64,000 nucleotides of DNA, taken from assembly GCF_003056355.1 (NCBI RefSeq), contig NZ_PYVW01000013.1:1-64000 (forward strand), given 5' to 3'. The notes under the pieces were generated by a model that saw only the letters and a list, made by a program, of their open reading frames with translations, was not told the origin of the DNA and ran no database searches. The position numbers and the translations under genes were made by a program. This DNA comes from Devosia naphthalenivorans (GTDB taxonomy: Bacteria > Pseudomonadota > Alphaproteobacteria > Rhizobiales > Devosiaceae). Every line of letters starts with the position of its first letter. Position 1 is the first letter of the stretch. Shown here one piece after another: positions 34,538-42,967 of this stretch.

Positions 34538-37270
34538 ATGCCCAGCTCCCCCTCGCCTGTACTCGATGAAATCCGTTCAGTGCCGCAGCGCGGCACGCGT
34601 AGCGGCAGCAAGCCGGCCATTCCGGCGCCGCCCCCTGCCTTGGCGATCCGCATTCCGGTGCGCGTCGCAGGACTGGTGCTGCTCGGGATAGTGGCGGTGT
34701 GCCTCGTGGCGCTGGCCTCCTGGTCGGTGGACGACCCCAGCTTTTCCTATGCAACGACCAAGACGCCGGCCAATTGGCTCGGATTCCCCGGCGCGGTGAT
34801 CGCCGACACGCTGTTTCAGGTGTTCGGGCTTGGCGCGCTGATCCTTTTGGTGCCACCGGCACTGTGGGGCTGGACCTTCTCGCGCCGCCGCATGCCGACG
34901 AGCCTGGGGCTGCGCTTCATCGGCTGGGTGGGTGCGACGCTACTGGGTGCCGGCGTGCTCTCATTCGTTGCCATGCCGGCAAGCTGGCCGCTGCCGACCG
35001 GCCTGGGCGGGCTGATCGGCACCGGCTTTACCACAATTGCCACCATGGTCACCGGCGAACAGCCGCAGGCGGTCACCGCCGCGCTTTTTGCTATCATCAT
35101 TGCCATTCCGGCCTTTGCACTGTTCTGGATCGCCATGGGCCTGGGCAACTCGGTGCCGACCGGACCCAACAAGGCCAGGGCGGCAGCTGCCGGCCGCAAG
35201 GGCGCCGTTGCCGAACCGGCCGATGCAGACGAGCCGGAAACCAATCCGCTCGTCGACGTGGCGCTCGGCGCCATGGTGCATATGGGCTATTCGCTGCGCA
35301 CCGCATTTCGCCGCGCCCGGGCCAGCCATGCCGAGCGGCGGGCTGCCGATGCCGCCAGCTGGCGTGATGACGATGTCGAGCCGAGCCTTGATGGTGGGCC
35401 GGTGGGTGAACGGCGCGAGCCTATGGTTGCCGCTACGCAGCGCCGTATCCATGCGCCGGTCGAACCCGGCATGGAGCCCACATTCGAGCGTGCCGCCGAG
35501 CCTGAAATCTCGCCGCGCATCAATGCCCGCCCGAGCTATGACGACACCGAACTAGATTACCCCGACGAGCCGCAGGACGACGACATCCCGTTCGTCGCCG
35601 ATCTGCCTGTTCCCGCCGCCAGCCATCGCCAGCAGGGCGATTCGCGGTTCCACCCGGTTGATCCGACCAAGCCGCGCGTGACCGCGCCAGCGCCGCGCCC
35701 CGTGCCCGGCAACCGCGTGGCACGCGAAGCGCAGACCTCGTTCCTTGATGAACCCGGTGGGTTCGAGCTGCCGCCGCTGAGCCTGTTGTCGGAGCCCAAG
35801 CATCTTGGCCCATCGCCAGAGCATGCTCCGGAGCGATTGGAAGAAATGGCGCGGCAGCTTGAGGGCGTGCTCGAAGACTTTGGCGTCAAAGGCGACATCA
35901 TCAATGTCCGCCCGGGTCCGGTCGTCACCCTGTTCGAGCTCGAGCCCGCACCCGGGATCAAGTCATCCCGCGTGATTTCGCTGGCCGACGACATCGCCCG
36001 CTCGATGAGCGCGATTTCGGCCCGTGTCGCGGTGGTTCCCGGCCGCAACGCCATCGGTATCGAACTGCCCAATCGCAATCGCGAAACCGTCTATTTCCGC
36101 GAGATGCTGGCCAGCTCCGACTTCGAGAAGATGAAGGGCAAGCTGCCCATTTGCCTCGGGAAAACCATCGGCGGTGAGCCGGTGATCGCCGACCTTGCCC
36201 GCATGCCGCATTTGCTGATCGCGGGTACGACAGGCTCGGGCAAGTCGGTGGGTATCAACACCTTCATCCTGTCACTGCTCTACCAGATGACGCCCGCACA
36301 ATGCCGCATGATCATGATCGATCCCAAGATGCTGGAGCTGAGCATCTATGACGGCATCCCGCATTTGCTGACGCCCGTGGTGACCGACCCGCACAAGGCG
36401 GTGGTGGCGCTCAAATGGGCGGTACGCGAGATGGAAGATCGCTATCGCAAGATGAGCAAGATCGGCGTCCGCAATATCGACGGCTTCAACCAGCGCGTGA
36501 GCGAAGCGGCCGCCGAAGGCAAGACCATCACCCGCACCGTGCAGACCGGGTTCGACCGGGAAACCGGCGAGGCGATCTTCGAGAGCGAAGAGTTCAACCT
36601 GGAAGTGCTTCCCTATATCGTCGTCATCGTCGACGAAATGGCTGACCTGATGATGGTGGCCGGCAAGGACATCGAAGGCGCCATCCAGCGCCTGGCGCAG
36701 ATGGCACGTGCCGCCGGCATCCACATCATCACCGCCACGCAGCGCCCGTCGGTGGACGTGATCACCGGTACGATCAAGGCCAACTTCCCTACCCGTATCT
36801 CGTTCATGGTGACCTCCAAGATCGACTCCCGCACCATTCTGGGCGAGCAGGGTGCCGAGCAGCTGCTGGGCAATGGCGACATGCTTTATATGGCGTCAGG
36901 CGGCCGCACCAAGCGCCTGCACGGCCCGTTCGTCGCGGACTCCGAAGTGGAGGCCGTGGTTGCGCACCTCAAATCGCAGGGCCAGCCCGATTACCTGGAA
37001 TCCATCACCGAGGAAGATGGTGAGGGCGGCGATTTCGACGGCGAGAGCGCTGGTGGCGGCGATGATTATGCCGGTTCGGGCGACGAGCTCTACGACAAGG
37101 CTGTCCATATCGTTCTGACCGACAAGAAGGCGTCCACCTCTTATGTGCAGCGGCGCCTGGCGATCGGCTACAACAAGGCCGCGACGCTGATCGAGCGGAT
37201 GGAGCGCGAGGGCGTCATTTCACCGGCCAATCATGCGGGCAAGCGCGAGATCCTGGTGGGGGCCGATTAG
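34538..37270 (+). CDS. ftsK: DNA translocase FtsK
   Basis: FtsK (910 residues) links chromosome dimer resolution to division. Four to five membrane spans lie within residues 40-215 (SpoIIIE-type N-domain); a long Pro/Asp-rich linker follows to about 440, then the RecA-like motor with Walker [11 protein letters not shown] at about 563-572 and [19 protein letters not shown]. The C-terminal gamma domain ([21 protein letters not shown]) binds KOPS sites. ATG 34538 was chosen over the TTG at 34532. It follows a double terminator and precedes lolA, as in many Proteobacteria. Confidence 0.95.
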   Translation: MPSSPSPVLDEIRSVPQRGTRSGSKPAIPAPPPALAIRIPVRVAGLVLLGIVAVCLVALASWSVDDPSFSYATTKTPANWLGFPGAVIADTLFQVFGLGALILLVPPALWGWTFSRRRMPTSLGLRFIGWVGATLLGAGVLSFVAMPASWPLPTGLGGLIGTGFTTIATMVTGEQPQAVTAALFAIIIAIPAFALFWIAMGLGNSVPTGPNKARAAAAGRKGAVAEPADADEPETNPLVDVALGAMVHMGYSLRTAFRRARASHAERRAADAASWRDDDVEPSLDGGPVGERREPMVAATQRRIHAPVEPGMEPTFERAAEPEISPRINARPSYDDTELDYPDEPQDDDIPFVADLPVPAASHRQQGDSRFHPVDPTKPRVTAPAPRPVPGNRVAREAQTSFLDEPGGFELPPLSLLSEPKHLGPSPEHAPERLEEMARQLEGVLEDFGVKGDIINVRPGPVVTLFELEPAPGIKSSRVISLADDIARSMSAISARVAVVPGRNAIGIELPNRNRETVYFREMLASSDFEKMKGKLPICLGKTIGGEPVIADLARMPHLLIAGTTGSGKSVGINTFILSLLYQMTPAQCRMIMIDPKMLELSIYDGIPHLLTPVVTDPHKAVVALKWAVREMEDRYRKMSKIGVRNIDGFNQRVSEAAAEGKTITRTVQTGFDRETGEAIFESEEFNLEVLPYIVVIVDEMADLMMVAGKDIEGAIQRLAQMARAAGIHIITATQRPSVDVITGTIKANFPTRISFMVTSKIDSRTILGEQGAEQLLGNGDMLYMASGGRTKRLHGPFVADSEVEAVVAHLKSQGQPDYLESITEEDGEGGDFDGESAGGGDDYAGSGDELYDKAVHIVLTDKKASTSYVQRRLAIGYNKAATLIERMEREGVISPANHAGKREILVGAD

Positions 37271-37311
37271 TAGGGAAGAGCTGGGTGGCATGATCTTTCA
37301 TCCCCGCCAGG

Positions 37312-37424
37312 CGGCACCTCCCCTTGACGGGGGAGGCTGGGAGGGGTGGGGGATGCCCCCAATATGGAGGCTAACCGACCCCCACCCTTGCTCCCTCCCC
37401 GCAAGGGGGAGGGTGTCGACTGAA
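37312..37424 (+). repeat. Family B composite repeat, full length
   Basis: About 113 bp: a left G-run hairpin (GGCACCTCCCCTTGACGGGG), a CCCCC-AATAT-GG stem and the right half CCCCCACCCTTGCTCCC then TCCCCGCAAGGGGGAGGG then TGTCGACTGA. It lies in the 366-bp gap between ftsK and lolA; the remaining 200 bp hold no recognisable gene or site. Confidence 0.85.
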
Positions 37425-37636
37425 ACGACGGCGCAAAAATCCCGATATGAACAATCCCCCACTCGGGGGAGAGGTCCGCGCGAAGCGCCGGGTGAAGGGT
37501 GCGATGGAATCGGCAGTTTCTCGTTCTCCCCCCTTGCGTTGCGGATGAACATCAGGTGAACGGAACCAACTCCCTGTTGCCGCAATTGCGTTTGAGGTTA
37601 GCCTAGTCAGTATTTTCAGCCACGGGACGCCCATTC

Positions 37637-38260
37637 ATGATTCGCCGCGATGCCTTGCTGCTCGGCCTTTCCGCCGCCTTCGCCCTCAGCGTGCCTGCCT
37701 GGGCGCTGGACCGTGCCCTGTCGGCCGAGGAGCAGCAGCTGATCAACGAAATCGGCGCGCATAATTCGGCGATCCGCACCATGGTCGGCCGGTTCCTGCA
37801 GATCGACAGCAATGGCGGGCGCACGGAAGGCACGTTCTTCCTCGAGCGGCCCGACAAGATCGCCTTCCGCTATGCGCCCCCGAGCCGCGAAGAAATCGTA
37901 TCGGTCGGGCGGGGCTTTTATGTCCTCAACCGGCGCGAGGAAACCTATTACGCCTATCCACAGGACACCATTCCGCTGCGGCAATTCCTGGGCGACCAGA
38001 TCAACCTGCTCGACGCCAATGTGGTGGATGTGACGACGGCGGACGGCTACATGACCATCACGGTGATCGATGAAACCGTCGCGGGCACGGTGCAGGTTTC
38101 ACTGATTTTCGACACCGACACCAAGGACCTTGCCCAATGGAGCCTGGTGGAGCCCAGCGGCGCCGAGCTTACTTTCTCGCTCTATGACGTGGAAAAAGGC
38201 GTCGAAATCCCGCGGGCGTTTTTCTCCATTCCGGCCACCTATAAGGCCGTCGAACAATAG
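37637..38260 (+). CDS. lolA: LolA-like outer-membrane lipoprotein carrier
   Basis: A 207-residue periplasmic chaperone that takes lipoproteins from the LolCDE complex to the outer membrane. A signal peptide (ALLLGLSAAFALSVPAWA) is followed by the unclosed beta-barrel fold: RTEGTFFLERPDKIAFRYAPPSREEIVSVG is the diagnostic strand set. Length fits the family. Position just after ftsK matches the usual lolA context. Identity between copies of LolA-like proteins is low, so LolA versus a LolA-fold relative is not certain, but gene order favours LolA. Confidence 0.88.
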   Translation: MIRRDALLLGLSAAFALSVPAWALDRALSAEEQQLINEIGAHNSAIRTMVGRFLQIDSNGGRTEGTFFLERPDKIAFRYAPPSREEIVSVGRGFYVLNRREETYYAYPQDTIPLRQFLGDQINLLDANVVDVTTADGYMTITVIDETVAGTVQVSLIFDTDTKDLAQWSLVEPSGAELTFSLYDVEKGVEIPRAFFSIPATYKAVEQ

Positions 38261-38296
38261 GCTTGGGCTGTGTAGGGGCTTGCCTGCCAATGCCAT

Positions 38297-38400
38297 CCAC
38301 CCACGGATGCTTCCCCCGGACGTGATCCGGGGGTCACTCTCAACACGGAACAAGCGAGGAGAGGCCCTCGGATCAAGTCCGAGGGAAACGCCGTGGGTGG
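38297..38400. repeat. Family D element with perfect outer inverted repeat
   Basis: Ten-base outer arms CCACCCACGG (38297-38306) and CCGTGGGTGG (38391-38400) enclose two palindromes, CCCCCGGACGTGATCCGGGGG and CCCTCGGATCAAGTCCGAGGG. It fills the gap between the convergent lolA and uppP genes and looks like a small non-coding mobile unit. Confidence 0.85.
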
Positions 38401-38435
38401 ACTAAAAATGGGTCCTACCCCGAGATCGGATTGAT

Positions 38436-39245
38436 CTAGCCCCACACCAGCAGCGCGATGAGCCCTGCACCACCCACCGCGATGCGCCACCAGGCGAAGG
38501 GGGCGAAGCCGTATCTGCTGACGAAGGTGAGCAGGTAGCGGACGACCAGCGTGCCGACTATGAAGGCGGCGGCAAAGCCGATGGCGACGTTGAGGGCGAT
38601 GGAGCCGTCGATGAGGTCGCGGCTTTTGTAGAGGTCGTAGCCAAAGGCGCCGACCATGATGGGCAGCGCGATGAAGAAGGTGAATTCGGCGGCGGCGCGC
38701 TTGCTGGCCCCGAACAGCATGCCGCCCACCACGGTGGCGCCTGAGCGCGACACGCCGGGCACCAGGGACAGCATCTGGAAGAGCCCGACGATGAGGGCCA
38801 GATGCCAGGGAAACTGATAGATATCGTCATAGCGCGGCTGCAGCGGCAGCCGGTCGACGATCAGCAGGACAACGCCGCCGACCAGCAGGGTGATGCAGAT
38901 CAGCATGGCTGATTCCCACAGATCCCCCTGGATGAAATCGCGCAGCAGCACGCCGGCGACCACCGCCGGCAGGCAGGCGAGAACCACGGCCAGGGCAAAG
39001 TTCCAGGCATAGGCCTTGCCGGTCAGCGCGTCGCGAATAAGCATGCCCAGCTTGGCGAAATAAACGGTGATGACGGCGAGGATCGCCCCCAGCTGAATCA
39101 GCACGATAAAGGTCGCCGGCTGGGTCAGCCCGAAGAAGTGGCCGGCCAAAAGCAGGTGGCCAGTGGAGCTGACTGGAAGGAATTCGGTAAGCCCTTCGAG
39201 AATTCCCAGGATCAGCGGCACAAAAAGACCTTGATCGGCGTTCAT
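38436..39245 (-). CDS. uppP: Undecaprenyl-diphosphatase
   Basis: UppP (BacA, 269 residues) removes a phosphate from undecaprenyl diphosphate so the lipid carrier can be reused for peptidoglycan and polysaccharide synthesis. Both signature regions are present: EGLTEFLPVSSTGHLLLAG near residues 17-35 and PGVSRSGATVVGGMLFG near 155-171, each holding catalytic Glu, His, Ser and Arg. About eight membrane spans. ATG 39245 fits the family N-terminus. It is divergent from the GST-queG operon. Confidence 0.95.
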   Translation of the reverse strand: MNADQGLFVPLILGILEGLTEFLPVSSTGHLLLAGHFFGLTQPATFIVLIQLGAILAVITVYFAKLGMLIRDALTGKAYAWNFALAVVLACLPAVVAGVLLRDFIQGDLWESAMLICITLLVGGVVLLIVDRLPLQPRYDDIYQFPWHLALIVGLFQMLSLVPGVSRSGATVVGGMLFGASKRAAAEFTFFIALPIMVGAFGYDLYKSRDLIDGSIALNVAIGFAAAFIVGTLVVRYLLTFVSRYGFAPFAWWRIAVGGAGLIALLVWG

Positions 39246-39357
39246 TTGATCCCCTAATTCAGACTGTTGGGCTTTGCGAGCGGGCAAGCACTATCGCTGT
39301 TCGTTTGCTGCGCCAAGCTTTGGGCGGCACCGGCCCCAAAAAGAGAAGAGCGTCAAC

Positions 39358-40035
39358 ATGCCAAGCCTGCTGCACCATCCTCTCGACCCGTCCTCGCGGC
39401 TTATTCGCCTGATGTGTGCCGAATATGGCGTGCCGCTCGACATGGAAGAGATCAAGCCATGGCTGCGCACGCCCGAGCTGCTGGAGATCAATCCGGCGGC
39501 GACGCTGCCCATCCTGTTGGGCGATGGTGACCAGCCGGTGATTGGCGTGCTGGCCAATATCCACACCATCGAAGATCTCTATACGCCCAGCGTGGTTGTG
39601 GGCCTGATCCCGGCGGACCCGGGCGCGCGCGCCGAGATGTGGCGGATGATCGAATGGGTAATCTTCAAACTTAACGATGAAGTGACGCGCTACATCCTTG
39701 AGGAAAAAATCGTCAAGCGGGATCAGCGCGGGCAGACGCCGGACCCTGCCGTGTTGCGGGTGGCCAAGGCCAATCTCAACGAGCATATGCTCTATTTCAA
39801 CTGGCTGTTTGCCAATCACTCCTGGCTTGCCGGACACAGCATGACGCTGGCGGATTTTGCGCTGGCGGCGCATTTGTCGACGCTGGACTATCTGGGTGAT
39901 ATCGATTGGGGCAAGGCCGGGGAAACGCGGGACTGGTATTCGCGCATCAAGTCGCGGCCGGCGTTCCGGACCCTGCTCAATGACCGGGTGGTCTCGATGC
40001 CGCCGCAGCGGGGCTATGCGGATCTGGATTTTTGA
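39358..40035 (+). CDS. Glutathione S-transferase-fold protein, FzlA candidate
   Basis: A 225-residue GST-fold protein: thioredoxin-like N-domain (residues 2-77, with NPAATLPILL the usual cis-Pro turn) and all-helical C-domain with the capping box SMTLADFALAAHLSTLDYLGDI. The start MPSLLHHPLDPSSRLIRLMC resembles FzlA, the Alphaproteobacteria division protein that binds FtsZ and activates septal wall synthesis, and from memory fzlA lies next to queG and uppP in this order. The sequence alone cannot separate FzlA from a detoxifying GST. Start ATG 39358 sits at the normal N-terminus. Confidence 0.75.
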   Translation: MPSLLHHPLDPSSRLIRLMCAEYGVPLDMEEIKPWLRTPELLEINPAATLPILLGDGDQPVIGVLANIHTIEDLYTPSVVVGLIPADPGARAEMWRMIEWVIFKLNDEVTRYILEEKIVKRDQRGQTPDPAVLRVAKANLNEHMLYFNWLFANHSWLAGHSMTLADFALAAHLSTLDYLGDIDWGKAGETRDWYSRIKSRPAFRTLLNDRVVSMPPQRGYADLDF

Positions 40036-40067
40036 TATTTTGCACTCGCGCCTGATTGTGCAGTAAA

Positions 40068-40102
40068 CCTCATCCCGCCCCTTCGGCAGGGTCATCATGA
40101 GG
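40068..40102 (+). repeat. Diverged family A element reaching the queG start
   Basis: CCTCATCCC, then GCCCCTTCGGCAGGGTC, then ATCATGAGG, ending six bases before the TTG of queG. Its final GAGG (40099-40102) is the only good ribosome-binding site for that gene. Confidence 0.7.
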
Positions 40103-40107
40103 TCTGT

Positions 40108-41244
40108 TTGAGCAGTTCGTTTTCCAGTCCCGAACCCCTCGTCACCGAGCTCCGCGCCCGGGCGATGGCGCTTGGGTTTGGCAGCTTTGGTGTTACTCCG
40201 GCCGATGCGCGGCCGGACCTGCCCGAAAAGCTGAACCAGGCGCTGGCGGCGGGTTGGCATGGCGACATGGACTGGATGGCGGAGACGGCAGAGCGCCGCG
40301 CTAGTCCCAAGGGACTGTGGCCGGAGGCCAAGTCGCTGATCCTTCTTGGCTATAATTATGGGCCAGAGAGCGATCCGCTGGCCGTGCTCGGCGAAAAGTC
40401 GCATGGCTCGATCTCGGTTTACGCGCGAAATCGCGACTACCACGAGATCATCAAGGGCAAGCTCAAGGAATTGGCGGGGCTACTGGCGCGGCGATCGGGC
40501 GCCGAGGTGAAAGTGTTCGTGGATACGGCACCGTTGATGGAAAAGCCGCTGGCCGAGGCGGCAGGGCTGGGCTGGCAGGGCAAACACACGGTGCTGGTCA
40601 GCCGGGAATTCGGCTCCTGGCTGTTTCTGGGCGCGATCCTGACCTCGGCTGAACTGCCCGTGGACGAGGCGGGCCGGGAGAGTTGCGGCTCTTGCACGCG
40701 GTGCCTCGATGTCTGCCCGACCAACGCCTTCCCGGCGCCGTTTCAGCTCGATGCGCGGCGGTGCCTGGCTTATCTGACGGTGGAGCACAAAGGCCAGATT
40801 CCGCTGGAGTTTCGGCGGCCGATGGGCAACCGCATCTATGGGTGCGATGATTGCCTGGCGGTCTGTCCGTGGAACAAGTTCGCCTCGGTGAGCCGCGAGG
40901 CCAAGCTGCGGGCGCGGGATGAGCTGGAGCGGCCGGCGTTGGCGGACTTGGTGCAACTCGATGATGCAGCGTTTCGGCAGTTGTTTGCCGGATCGCCGAT
41001 CAAGCGGATCGGGCTTGGGCGGTTTTTGCGCAACGTGCTGATTGCCATCGGGAATTCCGACGATCAGAGCCTCGTGCCGCTGGTCGAGGCACGGCTGGAC
41101 GATCCCGATCCGCTGGTGCGGGGCGCCGCTATATGGGCGTTGCGGCGGCTTGATCCGACGCGTGCGGCAGCGCTCAGGCTTGCCTATCAGGCGCGGGAAA
41201 GCGATAGCTCGGTGGCTAGCGAATGGAGCGTGGATATCGCATGA
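40108..41244 (+). CDS. queG: Epoxyqueuosine reductase
   Basis: QueG (378 residues) reduces epoxyqueuosine to queuosine in tRNA, using cobalamin and two [4Fe-4S] clusters. The two ferredoxin-like cysteine sets are visible: CGSCTRCLDVCPTNAF and CDDCLAVCPWNKFA with an isolated C in RRCLAYLTVEH. A C-terminal HEAT-like helical part (SLVPLVEARLDDPDPLVRGA) completes it. Start TTG 40108 gives MSSSFSSPEPLV; a later ATG (about residue 20) would trim the domain. It starts within reach of a repeat-derived ribosome site and overlaps the next gene by ATGA. Confidence 0.95.
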   Translation: MSSSFSSPEPLVTELRARAMALGFGSFGVTPADARPDLPEKLNQALAAGWHGDMDWMAETAERRASPKGLWPEAKSLILLGYNYGPESDPLAVLGEKSHGSISVYARNRDYHEIIKGKLKELAGLLARRSGAEVKVFVDTAPLMEKPLAEAAGLGWQGKHTVLVSREFGSWLFLGAILTSAELPVDEAGRESCGSCTRCLDVCPTNAFPAPFQLDARRCLAYLTVEHKGQIPLEFRRPMGNRIYGCDDCLAVCPWNKFASVSREAKLRARDELERPALADLVQLDDAAFRQLFAGSPIKRIGLGRFLRNVLIAIGNSDDQSLVPLVEARLDDPDPLVRGAAIWALRRLDPTRAAALRLAYQARESDSSVASEWSVDIA

Positions 41245-42110
41245 ACGCCTTTATCTTTGGGCTGGGGTTTTCGTCGCAGGCTGCCGTCCGGGCGCTGCGG
41301 ATCGGTTCACAGAATGTTAACGTTGAGGGCACCGTTCGCACGACCGAGAAGGCGGAGCGGCTAAGGCGTGAGGGTATCACGGCGCATGTGTTCGATGGCG
41401 CTTCTGCCGGCGCCACGCTGGGGCCAAGCCTGCGGAATGCGAGCCATGTGATCTTTTCCATCGCACCGGGAGCCGATGGTGATCCGGCCCTGATCCATCA
41501 CCGGACCGATCTCGATGCGGCCAAGAATCTGCAGTGGCTCTGCTACTATTCCACCGTCGGGGTTTACGGGGATTTTGGGGGCGAGTGGATAGATGAGTCG
41601 GCGCCGCTGGTGCCGCGCAATGAACGCTCGGACCGGCGCGTGCTGGCCGAACAGGCCTGGCGCGATTATGCGGCCGAGCGCGGTGTGCCGCTGGCCATTT
41701 TGCGGCTGGCGGGCATCTATGGGCCGGGCCGGTCGACTTTCGACAAGCTGCGGGATGGGACAGCGCGGCGGGTGGTCAAGCCCGGGCAGGTGTTCAACCG
41801 CATACATGTGGAGGATATCGGCCGGGTGACGGCGCTGGCGGCTGATGCGCGGCTCGATGGCACTTTTAATCTGGCCGATGACGAGCCGGCGCCGCCGCAG
41901 GATCTGGTGACGCTGGCGGCCGGGATGATGGGGGTGGAGCCACCGCCGGTAACCGCGTTCGACGATGCCGAGATGACGCCGATGCAGCGCAGCTTCTACG
42001 CCGACAACAAGCGGGTTTCCAATGCCGCCATCAAGCAGGCGCTGGGGATCGAGCTGCTATATCCCAATTATCGCAAGGCGCTGGACGCCATCTGGGAGAC
42101 CACCAAGTGA
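41241..42110 (+). CDS. NAD-dependent epimerase/dehydratase-like SDR protein
   Basis: A 289-residue extended short-chain dehydrogenase by fold, similar to E. coli YeeZ. The N-terminus has a loose nucleotide motif FIFGLGFSSQAAVRAL (G-x-G-x-x-S rather than the classic glycine-rich loop), and CYYSTVGVYGDFGGEWIDE, where YSTVGVYG matches the substrate-site Ser/Tyr of the family. A later segment AILRLAGIYGPGRS is typical. Whether NAD still binds is unclear. Its ATG overlaps the queG stop (ATGA). Confidence 0.85.
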   Translation: MNAFIFGLGFSSQAAVRALRIGSQNVNVEGTVRTTEKAERLRREGITAHVFDGASAGATLGPSLRNASHVIFSIAPGADGDPALIHHRTDLDAAKNLQWLCYYSTVGVYGDFGGEWIDESAPLVPRNERSDRRVLAEQAWRDYAAERGVPLAILRLAGIYGPGRSTFDKLRDGTARRVVKPGQVFNRIHVEDIGRVTALAADARLDGTFNLADDEPAPPQDLVTLAAGMMGVEPPPVTAFDDAEMTPMQRSFYADNKRVSNAAIKQALGIELLYPNYRKALDAIWETTK

Positions 42111-42757
42111 GTGTACAAGCCGCCAAGTCAGCGCCGCAGCCTATCGTGCTGGAGGGAAGCTATGTTCGGCTGGAGCCGCTGGAGCGCCGTCATGCCGCGG
42201 ACCTTTTGGCGGCAGCGCAGGGCGAGGGCGTGCCGGAGCGGTTTGCATGGCTGTTCGAGCATGCGCCGACGACGCTGGCCGAGGCGGAGAGCTTCATTGA
42301 CCGGATGAATGCGGGGCCGGACCGCTTTGTGGCGGTGGTCGACCGGCGCACCGGCAAGGCGCTCGGTCGCCAGGGCTGGATGCGGATTTTTCCCGAGCAT
42401 GCTTCGATCGAGATCGGTGGCGTTTATTGGGGCCCCGGCATGGCGCGCACCCCGCTCGCAACCGAAGCGCTATATCTCTTCGCGAGGCATGCGTTCGATG
42501 ATCTGGGCTATAGGCGCTTCGAGTGGAAGTGCAACAACCGCAATGAGCCATCCAAGGCCGCGGCGCGGCGATTTGGCTTTCAGTATGAGGGCTTGTTCCG
42601 GCAGGACCGGATCGTCAAGGGCGAGAGCCGCGATACGGCGTGGTTTTCCATGATCGATGGGGAGTGGCCGGCTTTGCGGGCGGAATATGAGCGCTGGCTC
42701 GCGCCGGATAATTTTGATGCCGATGGGATGCAGAAGACGCGGTTGGGTGGGCGGTAG
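42107..42757 (+). CDS. GNAT family N-acetyltransferase, RimJ/RimL-like
   Basis: A 216-residue acetyltransferase of the RimJ/RimL type, which modify N-terminal amino groups or small molecules. The fold elements VRLEPLERRHAADLLAAA, FVAVVDRRTGKALGRQGWMRI, GGVYWGPGMARTPLATEALYL, the pyrophosphate-binding region, and RRFEWKCNNRNEPSKAAARRFGF are all present. Start GTG 42107 overlaps the epimerase stop (GTGA), so the four genes from the GST on form a tight operon. Substrate is unknown. Confidence 0.88.
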   Translation: MSVQAAKSAPQPIVLEGSYVRLEPLERRHAADLLAAAQGEGVPERFAWLFEHAPTTLAEAESFIDRMNAGPDRFVAVVDRRTGKALGRQGWMRIFPEHASIEIGGVYWGPGMARTPLATEALYLFARHAFDDLGYRRFEWKCNNRNEPSKAAARRFGFQYEGLFRQDRIVKGESRDTAWFSMIDGEWPALRAEYERWLAPDNFDADGMQKTRLGGR

Positions 42758-42768
42758 ATCCGGGCACG

Positions 42769-42797
42769 CCTCGTGGTTCGACAGGCTCACCATGAGG
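42769..42797 (+). repeat. Family A palindromic repeat, copy 8
   Basis: Consensus copy CCTCGTGGTTCGACAGGC then TCACCATGAGG at the end of the GNAT gene, followed after about 70 bp by a family B element. Confidence 0.85.
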
Positions 42798-42870
42798 TCT
42801 ACTGACTGCTACGGAAGCACACAGAAAGTCACCACCCACCGCACGTCACCTCGGGGTAGGTTGGCGGCTG

Positions 42871-42939
42871 GCCCCTATATCGGGGCTAAATGTCCCCCAC
42901 CCTTGATCCCTCCCCGCAAGGGGGAGGGTGTTGACTGAG
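42871..42939 (+). repeat. Family B repeat, right half with middle stem
   Basis: GCCCCTATATCGGGGC then the right-half sequence CCCCCACCCTTGATCCC, TCCCCGCAAGGGGGAGGG and TGTTGACTGAG. It ends 28 bases before the penicillin-binding-protein stop, between convergent genes. Confidence 0.85.
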
Positions 42940-42967
42940 AGGATGGCGCGAGGAAGAACCAGGCGCG

